Shown piece by piece: positions 32,111 through 44,300 of a stretch of DNA of 64,000 bases. Each line of letters begins with the position of its first letter. Positions within the stretch are counted from its first letter, which is position 1. A model generated the notes under the pieces. It searched no databases. It had not been told where the DNA came from and saw nothing but the letters and a program-made list of their open reading frames with translations. The stretch is from Arenicola marina (Eukaryota > Annelida > Polychaeta > Arenicolidae): contig OZ025264.1 in NCBI GenBank assembly GCA_964019135.1, positions 6,155,935-6,219,934 of the forward strand, given 5' to 3'. Both the position numbers and the translations under genes were made by a program.

Positions 32111-32844
32111 TTCGCCTCAGGCGAGAGTCCAGTACGTCCGCAGACTTTCCTTCCTCCACCTGAACCCGGCAGGAAAATCAAGCCTCAGAAATCAACCAGA
32201 AAGCTTGCAGCCTTTATCATGGTCCTGCAGGTGGACCAACAGACAAGGCAAATGCAGCTGCTGCGCTAATCAATCGCCTTGCGACATCAAAAGGATACTC
32301 ATACCGTCTCATCGTCCCAGGTCTCATACCGGTAAACAACCAGCAAACCCTACGGCAACTCAGCCACAAGGACCGGGTCCTCTTCAACCCACTACTCCAC
32401 GCTTTCGGGAACAACAGTGTGTGCAGCATTGCAGATTCGGAGATGAACACTCTGGCGTCACATGCTGTCAACAATCTGGGGACGGGTGAATCATCACTCC
32501 AGTCTCCTCCGTGCCAACACGTAGCAGCGTTTACGTCGCTTCATCCGTTGCACCCGGCTCTCGCAAAGAGGATGGAACCTTCGCAGGGCTTTCCAAAGGT
32601 TCCGCAAAAGCCGTCGTGGGCAGGGATAAGGACCACCCGGCGTCAAACAATTATTCCACGTCGTGGCTCATCGCTTCGTGTTGAAGAAAGCACCGGCTAT
32701 CAATTGCTGCACATCTGTGGGCGGTATCGTACGTACACAAACTATACCTCGTCCAAAACAGGACGAAGTTCTTCCTTAGCGCGTAAGCTCCTTGGTGGGG
32801 CGTACCGCATACTGCCTATATGCAATATGGTTCCTCTGATATGA
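32111..32844 (+). other. Unassigned coding-like region after an acceptor-like site
   Basis: AATTTCTCGTTTCAG at 32096-32110 is a good acceptor. In one frame the first part reads FASGESPVRPQTFLPPPEP. In another frame about 226 codons are open to the stop near 32842, including YSYRLIVPGLIPVNNQQTLR and SHKDRVLFNPLLHAFG. GC content is higher than its surroundings. I recognise no domain, and overlapping open frames lower the weight of any one. Confidence 0.3.
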
Positions 32845-34870
32845 GTGCACAAATGGTTTCAATAATATTTCCATCATATGTGACTCTTAGATTTCGATCG
32901 ATGTTACTATCCAAGAAAAGGCTAACAACCGTTATAACGACCGTGTTTTGGCCAACGTTAGTCGTCGCTGCTACGTTTTTCTTGTGCAAAACAAGTAAAA
33001 GAGAGCCCAAACTTCTAAACTGAGCGCCCTGCATCCAGTCTGAGCATGACGATGAACCTTATATACCATATAACGGAAATACCGTAGCTCTAACTTTTCA
33101 CAAATCGGCCAGATCTGCATGTTTATCCAAGGGCCAAATGTTCCATTGTCATGAAAACGAAATTGGTGAAATCCCTGTTCTGGTTTTTTGTTACACTAAA
33201 AGTATTCGTTGGAACATTGTTTATTTTTTGGGTAGTAATCAACACAGTCTCATAGAGAGGTTATTTTTTTTCTCTTTATAATAGATATAGGTACTTTTAC
33301 CATGGAAATCCCAATGTTTCGTAACCTAGCGGGAAAAGTATTATATATAGTATATCAATTTGACTAAGAAATTAAAATTAGGCGCCCTTTGTTCTTTGTC
33401 ATTGACGGTGACAATTCCGAAGAAAATGCATTGTATTGTGGCCCTAAACAACCCATTGGAGCTTAAAGAGGATCAATGAAGCGAAAGTGAGAAAGTCCTG
33501 TGAATCAATTATCTCACGCACGGACAAATTGAACTATGTCATTTTGCACAAAACTTCTTCTTATACCCGCAAAAATGATCCACCATGAAGTGGTGTGCCC
33601 TGAAGCGTAGAATATGAGACAAATATTAAGGAAACTACACACCGTCGAATATTTTTTACTTGAACAACGACCCTAACATTTGACCTTGACCCGTCAAAAA
33701 CTAAGTAGGCTACGTTACTTTGGGGCAACACACTATGTACACGAATCCCGTGCCGTTGTCGCCAGTACCGTGAAAATAAAAAATGGGTATACAAACTAAC
33801 ACATAACATACATACAAACCGAACTGACCGACATATGACGTAGAAAAATCTACTCAACAGGCAGGTTGGGCGCGAGTGACCAGATATTTACTGCCTCCAT
33901 CTCCTCCTGAGCCCTAACCCCAACCCCAACCCGCTACACACATGAGGTCACGCATTATGCTGTTCCCCTGCTGCCATTTTTTGTAAAAATCGCTAAAATG
34001 TGAGACATATGAAGGTGGGGACAAATGAAACGGTGGGGCGATCTGGTATAGAACCCACTCACGTGTGTTAAGACCCACGGTCCCTGTGACGAAAACGTCA
34101 GACCACACGCATCTAGGAGCAAATGTACGGTTTAACATTGTACCTCGATTGCTGTGTTTGTTAACGGGGGCAATGAATACATGAGACAGTAACTCTTCAG
34201 TCTTACCTGGTATATACAACTGATGTCATAATTATAACGATAGAATATGGGGTCTATACCCCCCCCCCCCGATCTATCGATTAGCTTCTATTTGTAGAAA
34301 CGTTAGATATTCTTATTTTCCTGCGCCCTAAGTTGCGAAGTTAGGCCACTAAGAGGTCATTATAACTGTCAATCAGTCACCTCTTTAGCCCCAAGTCTTT
34401 AGACCCTGTCTCCTTCAGAAGCGATAACAGGGATATTTGGAGTCAAACCTGAAACTGTAAATTTCATTTTACCAAGGTCTAATGTTTTCATACAGATCGT
34501 AGCATTGCACTGTAACAATTAGTATACTGTACTATACTGTACCATTGTACTGTACCAAGATACAATATATGGGATATGACCATGAAATTTAAGGCAGCTA
34601 GCGAACATCCCTCAATACTCAATATCCGCGGACCTTTCAATGTAAATGGCACCCCGCAGATGGCGCACGAACCAGCGGCTCACAATTGAATATGTTCCAC
34701 CGAAGCGGAAAACTTTATGGTTGTCGGCTTACAACATACTTGCGTAATGCAGGAGAGAATGGGTCGATATACCCCTTCAAAGACCAAGCTATTGTTGCCG
34801 TGTTATATATTTTTAATGGTTATCTTGTATCTTGTACACATTCATGCTATTTATTCAGCTACAAGTAAGG
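32845..34870. other. Two-kilobase spacer with no recognised gene
   Basis: Mostly unique AT-rich sequence. At 33640-33850 a stretch with TTGACCTTGACC, TACATACAAACCGAACTGACCG and AAAATAAAAAATGGG words resembles a decayed dispersed repeat. A C-run lies at 34260-34270. Confidence 0.45.
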
Positions 34871-35095
34871 GGTCACTATCGATTACATTCGTGTGTCTCT
34901 ATCGTTGAACATGGGGCAAGTTTCTGCCGGCCTACCTACCACGTCGGCAAGGGATGTGGCATATTGCAATTGATGATCTTTCGTCTTTCTCCGACGATTC
35001 GCTCAACTCCTGATACTTTATCGCCATTGCACATAGCAGACATACGCTCCTATTTATCGTAACTTTTGATCCGTCCATCACATACCATACAAAAC
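34871..35095 (+). promoter_or_regulatory. 5' flank shared by copies C and D (promoter / 5' UTR candidate)
   Basis: Similarity between the C and D upstream regions begins about here (D: 57035-57257) and runs up to the ATG, including TCTCTATCGTTGAACAT and ATCGCCATTGCACATAGCAG. Further upstream the two copies are unrelated, so any shared promoter must lie within about 225 bp. No firm TATA box was picked. Confidence 0.4.
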
Positions 35096-35352
35096 ATGTT
35101 TGCTTTCTCACGAAGAAGCCGAAGGAAGTCATGTTTGATATTACTGCTGGGATTGCTGATCCTTGTCACGTGGTACATTCGGATAATCCCGTTGTTGACG
35201 CTGAAGTACATCGGGTCTGAACGGAAGAGTCAGGATGAGCCTCCAGCGATTAGGGGTAACACGCCATCTGAAGAGATTGACCCCCAGGATAACACGCAGC
35301 AGCAGAAATCGGCAAATAGCTCGACAAGAGAGTCCTTTTTGTTCGAAATAAG
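35096..35352 (+). CDS. Copy C exon 1: start codon, cytoplasmic tail, membrane anchor, stem
   Basis: MFAFSRRSRRKS is followed by the hydrophobic CLILLLGLLILVTWYI. A hydrophilic stem holds a possible N-glycosylation site (NSST). The donor is AAG|GTATAG, phase 2. Confidence 0.85.
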
Positions 35353-38300
35353 GTATAGATTAAAGCTTTGATGCACACATTTGTTACTTATTGATTTGAT
35401 AGCTTAGTAGTTATAAGTACAGAGTATTGATGGAAGATAATAGATTACGCCGAACTAAGATGTCGCCTTATCGTCCATATGTGGTACATGTTTGTGGTCA
35501 CTGTATGGCGCAATGAAAGGCAGAAACCAGAGTAATTCCCTCAGCCTTAAAGCATTTTCGAGGCGTGCCTATGGAACGACTGATACATTGTGGTCGATGC
35601 GGGGTGGGGTCAAAAGCAAGGAATAAGGCAAGGGGCGAATATTTGGGGTCGAACGTAATAGTAAAAGCGGCACGAAACAGGCTAGATAGGGTAAAGCCTT
35701 ATCATTATACCTACTCGGTGAGAAGTTGGAACGAGGGAGGGCAGTGGAGTAATTCAACAAATCGACGATTTGTCATAATGCCAAAACTATGAGAGCGTCA
35801 GCTGGTCAAACTACGAATGAATGGCAGATCGATCAACATATGGCCAAAATATAAACCAATGAAAGGAAAGTTGCTAAGCAGTGGCCAATTTGCCAACCAG
35901 TGGGATCAAAGTCTGGGCAAAGTGTAAACCAATGGCAGATCGAGAACGGGGTAAGCAATATGTGAGCGAAGTTATCTGGCTAAACTGGGAAACCAATGGG
36001 AACGGAGTATTGTCGACATGCGGACCAATGATCGCTGGTCTTGACCAAACAGTGAACCAATAAGATCGATGAACCAATAAATAGCATGAAATATTGGCCG
36101 TTGTTGTGCATATGCAGGCTAAAGTGGGCAAGGAATACCTGCCAGGACAATGAAATTAATTGGAGCAACTTGCCCCAGATTCATTTCGTACCCACGACTG
36201 CAGCTCAAGCTGCTTTAAAACAACAGTTGGTTGCTTGATTGTAAATTCAGGACGCTTTTGACCACTTTTGGTCACATCGCGTCAATGGCAGAAGGAAGGG
36301 AAGAGCGGAGCCATGTCCCCGGGGGGTAACCCCCTACTCTTTGCGAAGAAGGACATGGGATCTTTATCTTGCGACCACACAGACATGGCCTCAGCGGGAC
36401 TCGAACCATCCATCCACGTGCTGGTAGGCTTTCAGGTGGCCAGAACGTCCAATGCGAGCGCTCTAACCCACTGAGCTAACGGGGGCCGGCCCCCGACACT
36501 TGGATACGCTCCTCCATTGATAATACTGTGAACTAATGCGAGAGAGGCTTGGTAAACCTGACTGAAAGCTAGTTTTGACCAACGCGATCCAGAGTTGCCC
36601 AACATGTGACATATATACGTCATGTGTATGACGTCATATTCTCGCCGCAGCCCCACGTGGTCTGCCGAGAAGTTGGCCGCCTTCCGGGAGAAGCGCTTCG
36701 CTGACTACCAGGCGACCCAGAGCGAGAGATCGGGGCCCGGGGAGCAGGGGGTGCCCCTTCCTCTTGGGGAGCTTGAGCGGCAACAGGCTGAGGAGGACGA
36801 CGCTCAGTGCGGATTCTACCGGAGGGGGAGTGACGCCATCGCTCTGGACCGAGCCATCCCGGACAACCGGCCACCGGAGTGAGTAGGCAATGCATTCCTT
36901 TATTGAACAAACATAAGATTAACTATGACATATTATGGAAGCCAAAAGGAATCTTTTTTTACTTAAAGTAATATGTTCTGTAAGTTTCTGTATTACCAAC
37001 CTCTTCTCCATGTCAAATAAGCATATTCTGTCTTGAATTTAAATCCTGAAAGCCCGTGGGCTATCCGGAGAGAAGCAAATTTTCTCACCGGAGCAGAAGT
37101 TACTGGCCGGCTTTATATCTCAGCGCCTGTTCGCTGTTCGGTATTCTGTGTGATGTCGACCGCCACTCGCCAGGGCGTCCGCGCGATAAAATAGTCCGCG
37201 CAGTTTTATGTTGAAATCGTTGTTTTACAGACTGAACGAGATATAAATCATATGCATCATAATTTTGAGATACTTTTAATCTTGATTCTAAATGTAAAAA
37301 AATTTAAATGGCGAAGGTAAGTAGGCTGCTTTGAGGGATCTGTTTAGGTATTCACGGTGTCAGAATTGTGCACCCGGATATCAAGTGTTATTTTCTGCTA
37401 TAGATGTAAGTCCGTGACGTACCCCGAGGACCTTCCTGACCTGAGCGCCATCGTCACCTTCTATAACGAGGCTCCGAGCGTCGTTCTGCGCACGGCTCAC
37501 AGCGTCATCAACCGTACACCGCCCCGGTACCTCAGGGAGGTCATCCTCTGCGACTCCGGTAGCACTAACGGTGGGTGGAGCAGGATGCGAAATATATTCT
37601 CAACTTCATTTGTGCCCTAGACGCCTCCTGGTATTTCCAGACTTTGCGGTCGCGTGTGGCGTCATAAAGTACGAGTGGAAGATCAAAAAAATTAATCTTG
37701 AAACGTTGAATGAATATATTACGTTGAATTGAAAATTTTAATTAATAGGGCCATATCAATAATGACACAGCAATAACTTTTACGGAATCGTTCTGGTGCT
37801 TCAATATTTCGCTTCGTATACGCGATGAAATCAGTCTGCATGCATTTCCTAGCACAATTACCTGGTGTAATACAGGCAAGCGATATGTGATTCATATTGA
37901 GAACTTTCCCAGGCGAGTTGGGGCGCCCCCTGGAGGACTACGTGCGCACCACGTGGCCGGACGGGATTGTGAAGATCCTGAGAGTCCGGGAGAACATCGG
38001 CGTGGCTCACATCCGGAATCAGGGCGCCCAGGCGGCCTCCGGGGACGTCCTGGTAATTCTGGATGGCCACGTGGAGGTCACACAGGGGTGGTAAGGACTC
38101 TGGCATAAGGAAACGGATACCAACCCGATATATACATGTTATATAGATGTGAATGCATCAGGAGAGGTTGTATGATTTATTTAATGAATTATGTTTGCAA
38201 TGTAGTTTTGAAATATATTTTGATATACTGTGCGGGAAGATAAGGGAAGTTGATGAAATTGATTACACTTAATCTTTGCTATATTACGGAGGAGTCTTTA

Positions 38301-41300
38301 TTATGATTAATGCAGTAATCCTGGGGATTGTAAGCGACGTATTTATACCTTATATACTGCGTTATCTGTATCTGATACCTTATGTATCGAATATTGTATC
38401 TAGTGAATCAATGATATTGAAACAATTGCTTGAAGGTTTGCAAACCATGTTCATGTACCTGAAATCTTGCATCGATTATTGCATATCACTGAAATCGGAT
38501 GCATAACAGAAGACGTGTGGGCGATCCAGGTTTGACAGCATGTCAGATCTATTGTAATCTGTTATTTTTGGTGTCTATTAATAAAATTGACAGTTTTATT
38601 GTAGTATTTCATCAAGTAACTCATTTATCGCCCAAATACCGTAATAAATTACAACAATGGGAGAAAGAAATAGAGATGTGCTTCATTCCATGTACGTATA
38701 TGGCTATTATCCGCTTCTTGCAGGGCGGAACCTTTTCTGGCCCGCCTGAAAGAGTCTCCGAACAGCCTTATTGGTCTCTCCTTGGGCTACACGGCTTGGG
38801 ACACGCTGGCCATCGCCTCGTCCCCGAGCTGGCTGTGGACAGCTGTGGGCTTCAGCTGGAGGATGGGCAACCAGTGGGCGATAATAGATGACGCCAATAC
38901 CCCCGGAGTAAGCTCCACGGGGCCCCATAGGTGCGTATATATGTATATTCTAGATAAGGTTCTCTCGTACTAAACGTCTATGGAATTCACTTTTGGATGT
39001 CTTCTTGGAATATATGAACATTTGTTCCCGGCTGGGCGGAGGTGGGGCGGTACTAATTGCTTTGTTTGGGGGGGGGGGGTTGTGGTAAAGCACCCCCCAT
39101 TTTTTCGGTCGGGTCCTTGTACCGCTACAATCCGCTCGGTCGGGGCGTTTTAGCACCAAAATCCGCTCGGTCGGGGCGTTTTCGCGCCAAAATCCGCTCC
39201 GATGGGATATTTTTTCGCTTTATGAAAGCTTTATGAACGCACATTTTCAGAGCACCCCCCCACTCCCCCCTCCGTCGCCAGTTTTAAAATATCCACTCTA
39301 TAGGTGTATCTTATAGTGTTCGCTCTCTCAGGCGTCAAGGCACCCACGGAACCCCCCCACCAAGTTTGTATTTTCCGCCGTCAGGTCTGTGGCAGTTAGC
39401 GGAGGTGCACACGCTATGCGACGGCAAAGACTGGTGGATTTGGGTTACTATGACGCCGGCATGCGTTCATGGGGAGGAGAAGACCTGGAAATTGGCTTTT
39501 TGGTGCGTGAGCCACAATAATTGCTATATAATGGATAGCTCTACAGAATTAATTCACTATTAATGACTTGCGATTTGTGCTTAATTAAGTTGAGTATCAG
39601 GGTATAACTGTGGATCAAATCCCAAGTAAGTGACGGGCAAAATAGTGGTAATTGGGAAACACATTCTACGCGGGAAATCAGAGGAATGTCAGACGGCAAC
39701 GTAAAATGCAGGGTAAATATAGGTTTTGTTGGAAATAATAGTAGCATCTGGTATATTAATTGTAATACAGAGAATAAGGTTAAGATTGAGTGCCATGGTT
39801 TTTTTGTTATGTATGTGACATCCAATGACGGCTCTCCCGTCCACCTCTTTGCAGTTCGCGTTATGTGGTGGACGAGTGGAGACTCTTGGCTGTTCTGTTG
39901 TGAATCACCTATATAGACATGGCGGCCGTCCGTATAACATCACAGGTCAGTTCAACAACTACAATTAGCGAATGTTCCGAAACGAGCCCTGCTACATATA
40001 TTTATACTGATTGTACATGTTTCAGGGGTCGAGGTCTTGAAACAGACGGCGATTGCAAAATTTGACTTGTTTTGTCGAGTAACATCGCTATCGCATGAAA
40101 TGCAATCAATAGATGACTTCGTAAAAATCAGCCATCTTTGGCAAACAATATAGGGCCTACCTGCAACGTGTAATATGAACATGTATGTGTTATCTATCAT
40201 GCGAATGTTCCTTTGGATACTTGCGCTTGCAAAACTGAAATATCAACTATTACATCAGATGTCAGCATGAGAAACTTCCAACGAACCGCTGAAATTTGGT
40301 TGGATGAATACAAGAAATATTACTATGCCGCGGTGCCAGAGTCTAAGGTATTTTTATCTTTATTTCCGTCACGTGCATGATCCGTATCAAGGTGAAATTA
40401 CCGCAATATGTGCTACATTTTAATTATATTCGTCAGGCTGTTAGTTTCACATATGTAACGTACCGAGAGTGTAAGTGGCCAAATCCCACCGCTGCCACCA
40501 ATGTGCTGTAACGTGCCGAGGGGGTGTCATGTTGTGGCGACTGCGCAGATACACTTATCTTGGGGTTGTGGCTTAATTAAAGTATTCGGTTCAGCATTTT
40601 CACTACTCGGTTATCGGTTTAATGGCTTTTTGCATTCAGACAAGTTCGATATTGTAACCAGCAAACATAAAAGATGAAGGAAATGCAAATATACTGTTCC
40701 AGTATTTATTTATATAGACACTTTAAAGCCCTTGATACAGGATATCAAACAATCCACACTGAACGCTTGACCGCAACCAAAACAATACACTATTCCGGTT
40801 ACATCCTGCCCCTGCGACCTCTCTCCACTAATAAATGTACACTTGATATAACCAACTTCACAGCTATCTCACCATAAAGAATATGGTTGAGAAACCCGAC
40901 TCTGAAATCGAACTCACTAAAGCCGCGGCTACTGCGACAAGCTTGTAACAAGTAGGATCCCTGGAGTCTTCCTCACTGGTAACTAATAGCACCCTACAGT
41001 AACTAATACGACTTCACAGAACCTCATAGCACCTCACACAGGGTTCCCCTCACAGTAACTGATATGACTTCACAGAACCTCATAGCACCTCACAGCTACT
41101 AATACGCCTTCACAGAACCTCACAGTAACTAATACGCCTTCACAGAACCTCACAGCCTTCACTGATAGCACCCTACCGTAACTAATACGACTTCACAGAA
41201 CCTCGTAGAACCTCACAGCTACTAATACGCCTTCACAGAACCTCACAGCCTTCACTGATAGCACCCTAGATTAACTAATAAGAAAGAAGAGCATTTGCAT

Positions 41301-44300
41301 ATAAAGAATATGATCAAGGAACCAGACCCAGGTATCACACTCACTACAGCCGTGGCTACTGACTGCGGCAAGCTTATAGCAGGTATGACCCCTGGGGTCT
41401 GCAGCAACTTCTGTCTCTGTGTCTGTGGCTCTCTCTGTCTGTGGCTCTCCCTGTCTGTCTGTCTGTCCCGAGGCCCTCAGACGCACCTCTGTTTATACCA
41501 GCCTGGGCCCCAAGCGTCCCCAGGCTCTCTCAGCCAATGGGCGATAATCAATATAACTGTATACCTACGCTTGAAAATAGAACTAAACTACGCCTGGCTA
41601 CAGTTCAAAGTACTTGAGAAACCTGGTAGTTAACCTACATAAAAAGATAGCTAAACTATTCATAAAGATACTCACGTTAAAAACCTTTAATCCTCTATTC
41701 TTCTTTATCTACACTTTCCCTCTCTCTGTTTCCTCTTCTGGCGGAAGTTTACAAACCCAATCTCACGCACGCCCCCTACCGAGTTACCGTCCTACTTCCT
41801 GTCCTGCTACCCTAACTCCCCCTAGCGAGTGCTCTTTTACCTATCCTGACTTACGCTGCCGCTATTCGCTAGATGGCGCCACTAAACTTGTAAGTCGGCG
41901 CGAAGAGGGGCCTGGCCGATACACATATATAATTACATTTACAATTCATGTAATTGGTAAGGAATGTATGGTTTTCACTTTTCTGTGTTTTACAGGGGAA
42001 GGATTTCGGAGACATCAGTAAGCGGCAAGAACTCAGAAAGCGGCTGAAATGTAAAAGTGTCAAATGGATTTTTGACAACGTCTATCCCAAATTTATGTAT
42101 GACGTCAACACAACTCACTGGGGACAGGTAGAATATAATGCCTACTATCGCATACTGTAATACATTGGTAGGGGCGGGGGGAGGGGGGGCAAGAGGGGGA
42201 GCTAGGGTCCTGTTCCCAGAGCACGAAGAATAAATTTCCTTATTCCCAGGTCACGATGAATTAAAAGCATAAGGTTCTGGATGCAATGGAAGGGCGGATA
42301 CACGATACTAAATGGACGATTTCCCGGTTCACGGTTATTTAATATTAAAATTCCCAGTTCACCATTAATGAAAATCATTGATCACGGCGGTCGGCAAATA
42401 CCCCATTCCCAGTTCACGAAGAATTATTTTCCTCATGCCCAGTTCACGGTGAAATGAAAAGCCCAGTCACGAGGAACGCAAATACCCCTTGCATCCCCCC
42501 CCCACCCCCTTGATATACATGATGAACATATCATATACCGTATTGCAACATAAAGCTATCAAAGGACATAAATGTCAAGTTTATTTTGCGTATAAATTGT
42601 ATTGAAATACTGTTTCAGCTTCGCAATCCCGATTCCGGCCTTTGTCTGGACAATTATGGAGGAACAAGTTCCTTGGGCTTATGGGCCTGCCACGCCGTTG
42701 CTGGGGAAACCCAGGTATGCTAAAACGGAGATATGCAAGGGTGCAACAAAGATATTAGTACACCAAGATAGGTCATACGGCAAAAGCCCATTGTAAAATG
42801 TGTAATGCGGCGAGGAGTGGCGCCGCTATGCGGCGAGCGCGTAACGTTCGGCTGCCACTGCGCTGACGATAACGCAGACAGCGTGATAAGCGGCGCCCTG
42901 TGAACTACAAATTGGATTTTAGCGTTATTAATTCGGGTGATATAAAGCCTGGTGGTGTTCTTTCATGCTTTCAGGTATATTTTACATTAAATATATATAA
43001 TTTTGTATTGTTTATGCGGCAATAAATAGTTGTTAGTGACATCAAGGCGTCATATTTTGAGAACGTCATTGACTGGCAGTCAACAGTTTGGCTTCCCTAA
43101 TTCGTTGATAAATTTGCTGGTTGAAAACTATGATGTACCCTTGATTGATGGGTTATAAAACACAACAACTTCATAATTATTTAGCATTTAGCGGTCTCCT
43201 GTCTTTGTTTGATTGACACATTTCGTTGGGCAATACTCGTCTACCCTTCAACGCCACTGCAAACAGTTTCCCAACAAGTGTACAACAACACAACGACACC
43301 CGAAGTTCAGTCTCAGAAGTAAAACTCGGGCTTTCCGACGAAATACACTTAAAAGAGACATCTTGTAGATGAAACCCAAAGACGGATCCAAGGGGAGAGG
43401 GGTTATTTAGGGATGTTAAAGTCGACATGTTTTCCACCCCTCCCACTGGTTGTAAAAATTGGTGGACATGTTCGGCCATTTTTACGCCCCCCCCCACACC
43501 CCTGCCGCTTCAAATTTCCTTGATTCGCCCAGAGATATATTCTGAGCCTAAATATGAATGAAAACAGCAAAACCATGCTCAACCAATTGATATTTTTAAT
43601 ACAAAAATACGAACACCAACAATTAAGATTGTTCATTTCTACAGAAACTTTCAGACATGAGCAGCTTTTAAGAATATAAACTACGTCAGCTGATAGGAAT
43701 AGGCGTACAGGGGCAGATCCAGAAAATCTGGATAGGGGGGGGGGCGCTTTTAGGGGCGGATATAGATGTGCTGGATAGGGGGGGGGAGGCGGTTTTGGTT
43801 TTTATATGTTAAATAGTATACATTTCGGTCCTAAAAGGACCTAAAGGACTCGAGCCGGGTGCCCCCCCCCGCTGGATCCTCCTCTGGCCTACTGGACTTA
43901 TTGAACAAGTTTTCCTTCTTGCATTGACCACCCATCTCTGGCATCTAAAAGGTAATAATAAAAAAAACATTTTATAAATGCAAATGCTTATAAACATAAA
44001 AATTGTTTACTCGACAAGCGTTCAGTAGAAATGCAGACAAAGACTTTGCTTTTCCCCCGGTCTGGCTAGCTCTGTCAAATGTAATCAGAGCCCGGGAGCC
44101 GAACACCCAGGCCATGATCATACTATATGAGTTCACTAAATTTTTATTCAGGACAGCGATTAGGACACCTTATTACACATTCGTTAGGCATTAGCCGGCA
44201 CTTAGAGCTTGTTGTCTACTGGTAATTGTTGAGTAATAGATAGAACTTTGACTTGGTTAGCTCACATGAGCCGCCCGCTTCGATGTGGGCGATAATAGAG

